A stretch of DNA of 64,000 nt, taken from NCBI RefSeq assembly GCF_034140825.1, contig NC_089036.1, positions 4,032,001-4,096,000 of the forward strand, given 5' to 3'. Both the position numbers and the translations under genes were made by a program. Below are positions 1 through 15,171 of the stretch, in pieces (the first letter of the stretch is position 1; every line of letters begins with the position of its first letter). This DNA comes from Oryza sativa Japonica Group (taxonomy: Eukaryota; Streptophyta; Magnoliopsida; Poales; Poaceae). The notes under the pieces were generated by a model. The model made no database searches. It saw only the letters and a list, made by a program, of their open reading frames with translations, and was not told the DNA's origin.

Positions 1-1071
1 TTCTTTTGTTAGTTTCATCTTCTTGGTTCCATCTTCTTGATCCATCTGCTTGTTCTTCTTTTTCTTTTCCTCCTCTTCGTCCATGGCTTGGTCGCCTTTC
101 TGTTCAATCTGGTCTTTCTCTTGCGTGTTCTTTTTTTCTCTTATGCCGTCTCCGATCGATCTACTAGCTAAGCTGTTGCGCGTGATCTGTTTTTTTCTTT
201 TTTTAATAGTTTTCTTGGATTCCAAGCTGATATGGCTGTGTTTGTATTGGGCTACGATGTGATATTGGGCTGGCATAATCTTATCTTCCTTTTTTGGCCT
301 TTTTTTTATGCTATCTCATTCTGGGCTGAGTTTTAATTTTTATGTTTGATCTACTCGTTTGGGCTAGTTTTGAAGCCCAATATGTTTTTTTCTTTATTTA
401 TTTTGATCCAATACGAGAAAATTTGGTTTTATTATTTTTTTCCTTGTCCATTGGATGCGTATCCGAGGGCTTGAAAAAAGTGGGTGATTTTGCCCCAAAA
501 ATCTGTCGACAAACAGATAGCTAGTTCCCAACGTATTTTTATGTGTGAATCACAAGTGGGTCCCACAGATTTTTTTTAATTCTAATGCCACGTAAGCGTT
601 ACGTGGGACAAATACTAGGTCAACATCGCCACGTCAACGCCACATCAGCAAAACCGCCCTCCAAAACCACTAGGGGAGTCAAATTGCACCGGTTTCATTA
701 GTTTGGGGAGTCGTTCTATCCGGTTTTGCGGTTGAGGGTCATGGATTAGATTCGGATCTCTTTTAAGGGACTCAAAGTGGACTTATTCCTCCATGCTAAG
801 CCTGCATTAATGATGGGCCCGGATAGTAGCTTTCCTGGCCCGGCCCATTTCGGCCTCACAGATGGATGATGACGCGTGCAAACTGCCCAGTCTCTGAATT
901 TTTCAAAACTAATTTTCAGGAAGAAAACCAATCTAGAATTCCGGAATTGTCATTCAACTAATTATTAGCTCCAACGAGAATTTCGCACGAAACAATTCAA
1001 TTAGTATTCAAATCATTTTTCTATTCTAAAAGAACACGCAAAAAAAAAAGAAGGGGAGTTAAGTCGTTATA
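1..1071. other. Gene-free leader region, repeat-like
   Basis: No coding region is recognisable here. The first 300 bases are T/C-rich. Around 580-780 lies a block (GGTTTCATTAGTTTGGGGAG... CGGTTTTGCGGTTGAGGGTC) that reads like a piece of a dispersed rice repeat, because it alternates short phrases I associate with transposon ends; I cannot assign the class. The short ORFs here have low-complexity translations (Phe/Ser runs) and no domain, so I do not call them. Confidence 0.4.
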
Positions 1072-1317
1072 CTTCCCTTTATTTCTCATCTTTTCTAATC
1101 CAACCGTTTCATATTTAAATTGTTTTGACTTTTTTATAGTTAAACTTTTTCAAATTTGATCACATTTATAGTAAAACTAGCAATATATACAACAAGAAGT
1201 TAGTTTTAACATTGAATATATTTTGATAATACGTTTATTTTGTGTTGGAAATATTGCTATATTTTTCTATAATCTTGGTTAAACTTAAAAATATGACACA
1301 GTATGAAACAGAGGGAG
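1072..1317. mobile_element. Stowaway-like MITE (Tc1/mariner type)
   Basis: The left end reads TA-CTTCCCTTTATTTC and the right end ATGAAACAGAGGGAG-TA. This is the degenerate Stowaway terminus with TA on both sides (1070-1071 and 1318-1319). The interior is AT-rich and contains the phrase TTGTGTTGGAAATATTGCTA that recurs in the copy at 50535-50795. There is no coding capacity. Confidence 0.7.
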
Positions 1318-1327
1318 TACTTTTGAC

Positions 1328-1541
1328 TACGGATGCAAGCGGGCCAACCCGCGGGTCTGTTTATAGACAAAATTTAGCAGGTAACTCGCGGGTTACCTAC
1401 TAATTTAACCTATAAACGGGTTTATGGATTGACCCACCCGCATCTTTAGATGCAGCAAACAAGGCCACGACACGAAAACCCACGGATTATCACAAATTTG
1501 ACCTATAAGTGAGCTCGCGGATCAGCCTGCTTACATCCCTA
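1328..1541. mobile_element. hAT-like MITE with TAnGGATG termini
   Basis: The left end TACGGATGCAAGCGGG is an imperfect inverted repeat of the right end (reverse complement TAGGGATGTAAGCAGG). The arms continue into CCCGCG / CGCGG motifs. Flanking octamers CTTTTGAC and CTTTTTGC are similar but not identical, compatible with an old 8-bp hAT duplication. It sits immediately right of the Stowaway element and about 300 bp upstream of the cytidylyltransferase start. Confidence 0.6.
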
Positions 1542-1784
1542 CTTTTTGCACCATCTTTCACCTTTTTCATAAGCAAAGCAAAACACTTGTGAATTCGGTT
1601 ATATTAGCCAAAAAACAAGAAAACAAAACCTGGCCCCACCAGTCATAGCATCTCCAATCCGGGCCCACCCGACAGTGACACTCCATCATCATGACATCAC
1701 GAGACGTAGCCTCTCCTCTTCTCCCTTCCCTTCCCATGTGAAATCTCGCCGTCTCCTCTCGGAGCCTTTCCTCCTCGCCTTCTC

Positions 1785-1788
<4 letters not shown>

Positions 1789-1824
<36 letters not shown>
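1789..1824 (+). repeat. (CT)n microsatellite in 5' leader
   Basis: About 18 perfect CT repeats end 17 bases before the ATG of the cytidylyltransferase gene. CT-rich tracts in this position are common in plant leaders. It is likely length-polymorphic. Confidence 0.9.
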
Positions 1825-1827
<3 letters not shown>

Positions 1828-1840
1828 GAACCTTCTCGCC

Positions 1841-5398
<3,558 letters not shown>

Positions 5399-6050
5399 TG
5401 CCACCACTGTGAATATACGTCAAGTATAATATATGTACATGCGCTGCATGTAGCAGATCTTCAATCCTTGGGCATGTCATGCACCCCTCTCTCTTCAGGA
5501 ATGGTGAACTTGTGCCCCCCAGGTTAGATTTTGGTGCTGTGTTGTAGCAATAGCAGGTGTTTTGTTTAGGCTAAGACGCAAAGTAAGCCTGTAAAATCCC
5601 CTAGTCGATGGCCTGAATGGTTATCTGGAAGATACAGATATGTTCAATTATATTTTTGTTTAGCACACAAGAACACTATATTTCAATTGACTATCTACTA
5701 TATTTCAATTGACTATCTACTATATTTCAATCGACTATCTTTCATACTTTTTGAACATAATTAAGTTTCCTAGGTCCCTACATGGTGGTTTTTCCCCATA
5801 GTTCTTCCAGGGAAAAAAAGGAAAGAACAATCTTCATACATATAAGTTTTAAGTTTTGGTTGATTACCTTTGCCTTCGCTTTTTGTACGTGTAATACTTG
5901 TATATATTCTTAACTGCATTTGTTATTATTTTCATTATATTTTTGTCTGCTGGACTATTTAACATTGATGTGAAAAAACACGATTGTGATTTGCAATTAA
6001 TGCAGGGACCAATTTGCAAAATCCAGGGTCGCTACCGATAGTGGCGATCA
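5399..6050. other. CCT 3' region and spacer
   Basis: This probably holds the 3' untranslated region of the cytidylyltransferase gene, then AT-rich spacer. The only structured element is the 22-bp repeat listed separately. No gene is seen. Confidence 0.5.
5676..5741. repeat. 22-bp minisatellite, three copies
   Basis: The unit CTATATTTCAATTGACTATCTA repeats at 5676, 5698 and 5720, the third copy with changes (TCGAC for TTGAC and a different last base). It lies about 280 bp downstream of the CCT stop codon. Confidence 0.9.
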
Positions 6051-6058
6051 TACGTGAA

Positions 6059-6671
6059 TAGGGATGAAAACGGTCGGAAACGATCGGAAAACAGCCTCAA
6101 CCATTTCCGTAACCATATTTTTCTCGGAAACGAAATCGGAAACGGTAAAGTCGGAAACGAAAAAGATATCAGAAATATTGGAAAACCGGAAACGGAACAA
6201 TACGGACGAAAACATGTCGGTACAGATCGGAAACTGGTAACAAATACGGAAACATTAAACTATAAAAACATATATTTAACTTTACATAAGTATGTTATAT
6301 ATATACATAAATTCAAGCTTATACTATATAAATTATAAATTAACTTCATTTTAGCCATGTACAAAAGTTAGAGATTTTATTGAAGAGTCATTCAATCTAT
6401 AAGCTGTGGGTCAAGTATAGACATGTCCTATAATATCGACATATTTAGAATACGGTAATTACCATGTTATAAGAAACGGTAATTTCCGCAAGAATACGGT
6501 AAATACGGAAACGATCGGTATAACAGCAAAACCATTTCCGTTTTCATTTCCATATTTTTTACCATTTCCATTTTTGTTTCGGTCGATTACCATTTCCATA
6601 TGGCTCGGCCGGTAGAAAGTCGAAAACGAACGCCGGTCGGCCGGTAATTACCGTTACCGTTTTCACCCCTA
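6059..6671. mobile_element. hAT-type MITE with perfect 8-bp target duplication
   Basis: The element starts TAGGGATGAAAACGG and ends CCGTTTTCACCCCTA, an inverted repeat. It is flanked on both sides by TACGTGAA (6051-6058 and 6672-6679), a perfect 8-bp duplication typical of hAT transposition. Subterminal regions carry many copies of CGGAAACG / CGTTTCCG-type motifs on opposite strands, as expected for transposase-binding arrays. A 94-codon ORF inside has no recognisable domain, so the element appears non-autonomous. Confidence 0.9.
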
Positions 6672-6956
6672 TACGTGAAGGCCCATTCGTCGTTCATCAA
6701 TATTCAATGCAGAAAAGGTGTGTCGCTATCAACGATGCTGATCCTACATAGAGTTCATTTTAAAAACAAATAAGATCCAGAAATTCTCGTTAGCTTAGAC
6801 AAGGCTAACGACAGATACCAGTATACAAGTCCATAGACGCAAGCAAAATTGACAATTTTCGATTCGAGACTATTTAGAGGGTAAAATCAGGCCAAGGTCA
6901 TCGGGCCATAGACCATTTATTATAAACATAAGCTAAATTGACAATCGTCGAGACTA

Positions 6957-7178
6957 TTTCGGCACTCTTTCCTACCCATCTCTATCGTTTTCTGCGCGCA
7001 CGCTTTTTAAACTACTAAATGTAACTTTTTTAAAAAAAAATTATATACGAAAGTTACTTTAAAAATTGTACTGATCTATTTTTTTAAAAAAAGCTAATAC
7101 TTAATTAATCAAGTGTTAAAAGATGGTTCCGTTTTATGTGTAGGAGGGATGGGTTCCCATGCACTGCCGAACGCAGCT
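6957..7178. mobile_element. Tourist-like MITE, degenerate copy
   Basis: The interior (TCTGCGCGCACGCTTTTTAA, then GCTAATACTTAATTAATCA) matches the elements at 20445-20686 and 59633-59862. The right end reads GGGTTCCCATGCACTGCCGAACGCAGC; the left end is degraded. It lies upstream of the HAD gene. Confidence 0.6.
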
Positions 7179-7179
7179 G

Positions 7180-9112
7180 CAAATTAAACGGTCACTGCAA
7201 ATTCTCTGCCTTCATCTCGCATGCGAGATGCCACATTGATATCGTCCCTATACAAGGGCCATTTTGCAAAATTTTGGATGGTACCAACCGGGGCCTTTAT
7301 ACAAAAATACCATCTCGCGGGCCGCACGTGACAGTCGGGCCTTAGTGGGCTTGGGCCTAAAATGCTGCACGGGCCACAAAACCGCAGGCCCACTCGGGCC
7401 TGCTTCTCCCCCATGTCCGGCGGCCGGAGCCGGCCCGACGAGCCCGACGCCGACGCCGCCTGCGCTGGCCGCCGTCGGCGACGGAGCGGCATCTCTGCAT
7501 CTCGCGAGTCCGTGACTTATCGATGATTGATTCCACTTCAGGATACCTCGACCTTCCAACTCGCCGTCGGCCATCTCCGGCGACTGACGGCGGCGGCCGC
7601 GCACGCATGCGGACCATCGATCAAGTGGTAATCACGTCTCAAATTTATCCCTTTTCTTTTTTTTTTCTGATTATTATGAGATTATTATGAAACCGAAAAC
7701 CATGGACTAAAACCACCGGTATCGAATTCCACTGTTCCCCACCACCAACCCCACCCCCAGTTTGGCCAAATTCCCAAGATTTATTTGGCCAAGCAGTCCC
7801 AAACTCCAAGATGAAATCTTGGAGCTTCCAAGGGTTAAAAAAACCAAAGCCTTCTTCTTGGGTTCCTTTCCTATTGGCTGCAAATTCATCGACACCACAT
7901 TGCCATTGGAGCAGCTTGTTGCCTTCTTCAGACTCTTTTCTTGAAGTTTCAGCCAAGAAAGTGAGCGAGGCCACACAAGTTCAGGTGTGTGCTGGGGCCA
8001 TCTGGAATTGAGGTAAATTGATTTGTTTCTTGCCATTTCCTTGTGCCAGGAATTTTGGTATCTCTTTCTGGTGCCTTATTCTGATTCTTTCATGGCTCCT
8101 ACGTTTGTTTTTGTGTTCTTGCTGACGCAGGCGGCCATTATTTAGAGGCGAAAGGAAATGTCTGTCTCTTTCTTGTCTGAGGACTTGAGGAGGTTCTGAT
8201 ACATGCTTAGTTTCATCGATTTGTTTGGCGCTTTCTTTGTGATCTTTTTCTCGGACTTTACATTTGTTTCTGTTCTTGCAGGCATCCTTAGGAGCAAACA
8301 GAAATATCTGGTACCATTCTGATGGATATTTCCAATCCTTGTGTTTTAATACTTTGAGGTAATGAGACGTGATTTACGCTTTGTGCTCTTTAATGCTGGT
8401 CTTAAATAGTGGATGTTGTCCAATAGTTCAACACACCCCTCATTTTTCTTGTGAAGCAAGTAGACAGATACATTAGATTTGACTTACTCCTATTTTCTTG
8501 AGAAAAAATTGGGGTCTTTAAATATTCTTGCTTGGATTGCTTGAAAGAGTTTGCTCTTCCTTTCTGGGAATGGTTGCCTCAATTCGGAGATTTACAGATT
8601 TATGGGTTGCTTTCATAGTGGTGGTAACTTCTTTCTTGCTTTTGTTTTGCCCTGTAGTTCAAGTCACTGATGTTATAAGTTAGCCATGAATTATTATATG
8701 GTCTTGATCTTCTCTCATTACTATATGCTGCTCTTATTATTTCATTTGCAATGAGATTTGGTTGTCAGAGGTATGGTATGATTGAACTCCTAGTTCTAGG
8801 TCGCGGAGCCGATCTTTGATTTTCTTTTTTTTTAGTTATTCAGTTCTGAAAATAGTTGGTCAGGTCCCATTCTTCATTATTCCCCCCTGTCAAAGTAATT
8901 CTCAATCTGTGCAGATCCTCGATTATGTCAGCTATTTTCAGTTTACAGTGGATATGCAAATAGCCAATTGCAGGTTGCTCCTATATATTAATTTAGTTCT
9001 GCATTCTGCAGTTCTTTATGCTTGATATTTGCAATCTGATTTCCCATACCTACAAAATCTTTGTGGCTTATACTGGTGAATACATTGACAGTATGTAATC
9101 CATTTTCTGCAG
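7180..9112 (+). other. Upstream region of HAD gene, possible leader exons
   Basis: A GC-rich island at about 7310-7620 (CACGTG at 7325) precedes transcribed-looking sequence. Several splice-like signals occur on the + strand: GAG|GTAAAT at 8012/8013, GCAG| at 8130, GAG|GTTCTG at 8190/8191, GCAG| at 8281, and GCAG| at 9112 just before the coding exon. They would allow non-coding leader exons, but this is inference. The minus-strand ORFs over the GC island are Arg/Pro-rich and have no domain, so I treat them as shadows. Confidence 0.35.
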
Positions 9113-9208
9113 TGCAGAAGACAATTAATCCTTTGTGACAATTCTGGATGAACAAGCAGATACAATTTGTCATAAGCAGCAGTCTGAATTCTTGATCATC
9201 ACCAAAAA

Positions 9209-10617
9209 ATGTCGCTGCTATCGAAGCTGAGATTGGTCACGGTGGATGTGACAGGAACCCTGATAGCATACAAGGGGCAGCTTGGTGATTACTACTGCAT
9301 GGCAGCCAAATCTGCAGGGATGCCATGCCCTGATTACAAGCGGATGCATGAAGGCTTCAAGGCTGCATACACCGAGATGACTGTCAGACACCCTTGCTTT
9401 GGCCATGCTTCCAACATGCCCAACATCGATTGGTGGAAGATGTGTGTCAAGGACTCTTTCATCAGGGTAAACACTTCTTGTAATCTTCCAAAGAAATGAC
9501 TTTTTTCAGGGGGAAAAAAAGAACTTTCTTTTAGATGCATTGCTGCAATTCTCTCATCTTCTGCCTGTTGGCTTATCAGCCACAGCCAAATTGAATTTTG
9601 GAGCTCAATTTCAAAGTTGATTCGTGGTTTATTCTCTAGCATTGTTTTTCTTTACTCTGCGAATAATACAGATATAAGAGTTTTACTCGCAAATTAATTT
9701 TTGTTGCTTCAAGAGCAGCCAAGGGTAGTATACTTTTCTAGCTTAAGAACTGATGAAAATGTTGTAATCTTGTCTATTGTTTGACATGGTGCAGGCTGGG
9801 TATGAGTATGATGATGCCACATTTGAGAAAATATTCAGACGGATTTACTCCACTTTCGGTTCCTCTGCACCCTACTCGGTGTTCCCTGATGCTCAACAAT
9901 TCCTGAGATGGCTGCGCAACAATGGCTGCACCGTCGGTATCGTCAGCAACGCCGAGTACCGGTACAAGGACGTCGTCCTACCTGCACTTGGTCTCAATGA
10001 GGTAAATTCTGCAAATTTTTCTGCAGATATTATCAGCTGATTAATCGAACCACAAAATTCACAATTACTCCGACAGATAGGTGGCATGGCATTTGCCGTT
10101 CTTGTTTTCGTTTTTAGCTGTATGTGTGCACTTTCGTGGTGTAGAGGTCGAGAGTATACTTAAAATTTTCTCAAGTTCAATAAAACTTCCATTATATTAA
10201 GAAAATTCAGTGAATTTGAATTGCTCATTCTGATGCTGATTTGGGTGTGTTTGAACTCTGAAGGGGTCGGAGTGGGATTTCGGGGTGTTCTCGGGGATCG
10301 TGGGCGTGGAGAAGCCGGACAGGAGGATGTACGAGGCGGCGCTGGAGATGGCCGGCGGCGTGGCGGCGGCGGAGGCTCTGCACATCGGCGACAGCATGCG
10401 CAAGGACTACGCGCCGGCGCGGCGGGCCGGGATGCACGCGCTGCTGCTGGACAGGTTCCGCACGGCCGAGGCGGAGGGCTGGCGGCGGTCCGGCGCCGCC
10501 GTGCTCCCCGACCTCGCCGCCGCCCGGGAGTGGCTCACCGCCGCCGCGGCGCCGCCGGCGACGGCGGCGTGGAGGAGGAGCCCGTCGTCGCAGCTGACCG
10601 CTGAGTCGTCTGAATAA
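9209..10617 (+). CDS. HAD-superfamily hydrolase-like protein (HDHD3-like)
   Basis: Three exons: 9209-9466, 9795-10001, 10264-10617, giving 272 residues. HAD motifs in order: motif I LVTVDVTGTL with the presumed nucleophile Asp13; a cap region rich in aromatics; motif II GIVSNAE; motif III lysine in VGVEKPDRRMY; motif IV HIGDSMRKDY. This order and the DVTGTL form resemble the HDHD3 / DUF-type HAD-like group of plants, whose substrates are unknown. The residue two after the nucleophile is Thr15 instead of the Asp used by classic HAD phosphatases, so phosphatase activity is doubtful. The C-terminal tail after about residue 240 is Ala/Pro/Ser-rich and poorly structured. The last exon is far richer in GC than the first two, the reverse of the usual grass gradient. 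The start was chosen as the first ATG after a likely splice acceptor at 9112. Confidence 0.9.
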
Positions 10618-11266
10618 ATTGTAACGCAGCGACCAAGAATGCGGTGGAAAAAAACATGTGGAATTTCACGGCAAGTTTGGATGCAAATCGAGAGAATTTC
10701 ACGGCAAATCGAATTTGGTTTGCCAAAATCTGTGTCGAAGACTTCAAATTCTCTGTTGTCACTTTTGTGGTGTTCGGTTTCTACTGAAAATAAAGATTAG
10801 TTAGGACACGAAAATAAAAAAAATATATTAGTGTAGGATTAATTGAGTTTAATTATTATAAAATTAAAAATTTAGATTTTTTTAATATTTTAAAACAGCT
10901 TTTATAAAAAGTTTTTATACGGAATACAACATTTAGCAGTTTAAAAAACATCCTAATAAAATTTAAAATAAAATTTTTTCTCAATCAGAAAAAGAACATG
11001 GCTTTTATCAGCAAAAAGTTAGGGAAAACTACACCAAAGATGGTTATCTTCCTTTTTCTTTCCAAATTCGTTGTCAAAATCACGAGTAGTAAATTTCGAA
11101 TTCACGAAAATTTCTTTCAAATAAGGCTCCGATACTCCGAATTTCTTAATAAAAAAAAGAGTAACCATTAGGATGGGCCCACATTACAGTGACACCGCGA
11201 TATGCAATTGCAAGTCGAAATATCCATCCACGAGCCTTCGCCGAGCCGAGTTGGAGAAGGCGAGCG
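10618..11266. other. Spacer between HAD and methyltransferase genes
   Basis: It holds the HAD 3' region, then an AT-rich stretch (about 10770-10960) whose phrases (GTTCGGTTTCT at the left, CAGTTTAAAAAACATCC at the right) suggest a decayed MITE. It ends in the leader of the next gene. No ORF of note. Confidence 0.4.
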
Positions 11267-14200
11267 ATGCTGCGCGCTTGCGGCGGCGCGTCGCCGGCGG
11301 CGGCGGCGGCGGCGGTGCCCGCGCTCGTCAGGGCGCGCCTCGCGAAGCAGGCCTCCTCCGCAGCCCACGCGGCCGCCACCGCCACCGCCTCCGCTTCCTC
11401 CTCCCTCTCCGCGCTGGGAGAGGTCGCCGCCGGGCGCAAAGGTCTAGTCTAGTCTCTGCGGCATTTTGCCGAACGGCTGTCGGTCGCGCCGCGAAAGTGT
11501 CCTCTCCCATCTTGCTTCTTCTGATTACGCGGCGAAACCGCTCGCGCCATGGCGGTTGCTTGCGCTTGCGGAAATGCTCAAGTGGATTGTGGCTGCATTT
11601 ACCTGCGACGCTGCAGTTCGTTCTTGTTGAGTGGCTGACATTGATCCACTCATCGTTTGATTCACCTGTAACTGTAACCAGTAATCATTAATATCTATTG
11701 TTAATTGTAGCTGACTTCCAGAAGCATATTTGCTTTGTTGAAACTAATTGTATGAGAAGCGAGGTTTTGTGTAGAGATGTGCCTAATCATTGCTCTATAG
11801 AACTAATAGGTTGGTCCTCATTAACCCTCTAGAGTCAGGGGTTAGCAATTCTCTAGAGTTTTTTTTCCTTTCGGCATAATGCAGAGTACTCTGGTGTTGC
11901 ATTATCCATAATTATACCGTTCTGTACAGTAAGTATTATGAAGTGGTGATAGTCCTCTTATGTCAAAAATAGTTTTATGTCTCCTAGAGATGGCTCATAA
12001 TTAGTTTTGGAAGTTTTAAATCATTATAATGCCTAAGCACAAAGTGGAGTTGAATTTTCCAATTGGAATGCATTGTCTATTTGTTGTCTAGATCTCTCTT
12101 GTATTGTCAAACTGGAAATAAAGCATAGCTGATTCTTCCTTTTTTGGGTTAATAATAGGCTATGGTTAGGAGCTACTAGACTTGGAGGCTGGAATCTTTT
12201 TTTTTTCTTTCACTTGAGTTGACATAAAGACTAACTTCAAACATTTTTTTTAGGTTTGGCAAGAGTAGTATTAAAGAAAGGAAAGACCCAAATATTTCGA
12301 GATGGGAGTCCGATGGTGTATAGTGGTGCTGTTGATAGAATAATTGGTCGACCTCCTCCAAAAACTGGTGATGTTGTTCTTGTAGCTGATGGGGCAGAGA
12401 AACCTATTGGATGGGGTCTCTATAACTCTGTGTCCATGTTTTGTGTTCGGCTGATGCAACTAGAAGAAGAGGCAAAAAGGTGACAAGGTCACAAGTTGAA
12501 GTTCTCTGTTTACAGACAATTTGAGAACATGGCCTAATATTTTCCCTATTTTTTTTGTTTACAGGGATCCAACATGTGCACTAAATATGGAAAGACTGCT
12601 TGAGGCAAGGATTTTATCTGCTGTGGATTTACGGCGCAGTTTAGGTCTCCCTTCAGTTCACACAAATGCTTATCGTCTCATCAACAGTGAAGGGGACAGG
12701 TATATATTATTCTTGAGTCTCGACTTATGTTATATGGTCAAGGTCACCAAAGGTACCATGTCAAGATCAATCATCACAAGAAGTGTAATCAGTGCAGAAC
12801 TATTTGGACTTCTAGTTCTAGAGTATATTTGACCTCCAAAATCCAAATTGCATTGTTCCAATATATTCGCACGAAGAATAATTTTTATTATTGTTTTGAA
12901 ATGCAGATTGTCTGGTCTAATAGTGGATATCTTTGCTGATGTTGCTGTAGTTGCTTCATCTGCTGCTTGGGTTGAGAAATATAGGCATGAAATCCAGTTC
13001 CTTGTTAACAAAGTCAGTGATGTGAACCATATAAAGTGGAGATCATCAACAGATATTCTAAAAGAAGAAGGATTAGATGTATCAGAACAAAAGGATCCTG
13101 AATCGTCTTCACACTGTGGAACAGTGGAGGTGAACCAACTTAGTAATTATTGAAACAAAGCCATTAAATTTGGTTTACCTTTATTACTAATTTCAAGAGA
13201 GAGATGGCATTCATGCACTCTATTCAGCACATCAATCAGCTTGGTTTTTCAGATTTGACAATCTTTTCTTCTTCCTATGTTATGTTGCCTGTTGTTCCAA
13301 CACCTCTCAATTGCTGCTCTTACTTTCAGGTCATGGAGAATGATGTTCTCTATCTAGTCTCATTGGAGGGGCAGAAAACAGGGTTTTATGCAGATCAACG
13401 TGAGAACCGTCATTTCATATCAACACTCTCAAAGGACCAAAGGGTTCTTGATCTGTGCTGCTATAGTGGTGGTTTTGCTCTAAATGCAGCAAAGGGTGGT
13501 GCTAATAATGTCATTGGTATAATACCATATGCTAGCGAACCTTTTAGTCCTTTGTTGATCTTTTCATATGCGTCAATTGTTCAATTGAATCATTGATCAT
13601 GAAACCCACAAAAGAGTATAACATTATACATGTTTGGCTGCTAAGGAAAATATAATTAGTGTATCCTTTTTCAGGCATTGATTCATCAGCATCAGCACTA
13701 GACCTTGCCAATAAGAATATTATCCTGAATAAGCTTGACACCCAAAGGATTTCGTTTGTAAAAGAAGATGCGACTGCATTCATGAAAGGTGCTATCTCAA
13801 GAAATGAGGTCTGGGACTTGGTAATCCTTGATCCTCCAAAGTTGGCACCTCGAAAAAAGGTAAGCATACAATAGAGCATTTACCATTAGTCTCTAATTTG
13901 ACTTCAAATGAGATATCTTTTCATCCATGGATCTGAAGTGGCAAAGAATGTTACATATCCAGCAGTTCGCGAATCTTCGATTTCTTATCAGAAGACACCC
14001 AAAGTACCCTTTAGCATATGAACATCAGTTAGCTTCTTTGGCTGGTTGACCCTAGTTTACTGTTAGTACATAATCCATTTGGCCCTATATAATCATGTCT
14101 GTTGAAGCATCTGTATAAGTTCATTGAGGGTTTCCAATCAATAAAATGGAAAGTGTGCAGCAGAATTTTGAATCATAGTATTTTGCTTCAAAAGAAATAA

Positions 14201-15171
14201 AGAAATTAAGTAAGGAGCATGTCTTAGATATACCTATTTTAGAGGAAGTCATGCGCTTTATGGGTACTTAAAACTTTAGATGGGTGAACAAGTCAAATAG
14301 AACCTCTTTATAAGACCAGACGGAATCAAATAGAACCTCTTTATAAGACCAGACGGAGGATCTGGTTCCAGTTTACCAGGTGTTTACCAGAAGCAAAAAA
14401 CCATTGGTTTTCTGAAACTTGAGCTTGCTAGTGCTCTACTTTTAGTAACTGCTTCGATTATTATCTGTCCTGTTGTATTTAGGTGCTACAAAGTGCCTCG
14501 GGTATGTACAGAAGCTTGAACGCTCTTGCGATGCAAGTGGTAAAGCCAGGGGGGTTACTCATGACATGCTCATGCTCTGGAGCTATGACCCAAAGCGGCC
14601 TCTTCCTCAGAACCATTCAGGTATGTCTTTTGATCATGTTGCATAACCAAGTAATCAGCATACACCTTGTCACCCATATGTATCCAAGCAACTAACACCT
14701 TATAGTAACAATAACATCAATTGAAAGGAACATCCAATAATGGTCCAATCTAATTATTTCCAGCTTGACAAACTGTAAACATTCAACAGAAAAAAAATTG
14801 GACAAAACACAATGCCCATATCTAGCTTCCAACTCAAGATTTCCCTTTTTTTGGGTAGAAGGTTTGCAATGTAAATTCATGCCCCATTCCAGCCGTCATA
14901 TTGGCTATAGGTCCAAGGTGGTAAAATTGTTTTTTTTTTGTAATGATACATATTGGATTCAATAATAGTGTTTTACATCGGAAATTGCCATCAAGTTATG
15001 CACATCGATGATAACATTATCTCTTTTGTTTTTAATTTCAAGGGTGCTGCATCAATGACCGGCCGAAAGGTTACAGTTCTACGCCAAGCAGGGGCAGCCT
15101 GTGATCATCCCGTAGATCCTGCATACCCTGAAGGCCGATATCTCAGCAATTACTTGCTCCGAGTGACCTGA
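11267..15171 (+). CDS. RlmI-type SAM-dependent rRNA (cytosine-C5) methyltransferase
   Basis: Eight exons: 11267-11441, 12254-12479, 12565-12699, 12907-13129, 13330-13516, 13675-13859, 14483-14620, 15043-15171; frame closes to 465 residues. The first about 55 residues are Ala/Ser/Arg-rich and look like a plastid or mitochondrial targeting peptide. A PUA-like segment follows ([19 protein letters not shown], then [16 protein letters not shown]). Next come the RlmI-specific [17 protein letters not shown] motif [16 protein letters not shown], motif [16 protein letters not shown], and TCSCSG carrying the presumed catalytic cysteine. The ending [18 protein letters not shown] is also typical. In bacteria RlmI makes m5C in 23S rRNA; I infer an organellar 23S rRNA role. 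Target site and compartment are not shown by the sequence. Convergent with the ALIS gene. Confidence 0.9.
14293..14358. repeat. 33-bp tandem duplication in methyltransferase intron 6
   Basis: TCAAATAGAACCTCTTTATA... occurs twice in direct tandem (14293-14325 and 14326-14358), identical apart from the last base. It is intronic, about 125 bp upstream of exon 7. Confidence 0.9.

Noticed and set aside
7184-7617. Minus-strand ORFs in the GC island upstream of the HAD gene
   Set aside because: Low-complexity Arg/Gly/Pro translations with no family; overlapping ORFs occur in several frames as expected from GC-rich sequence.
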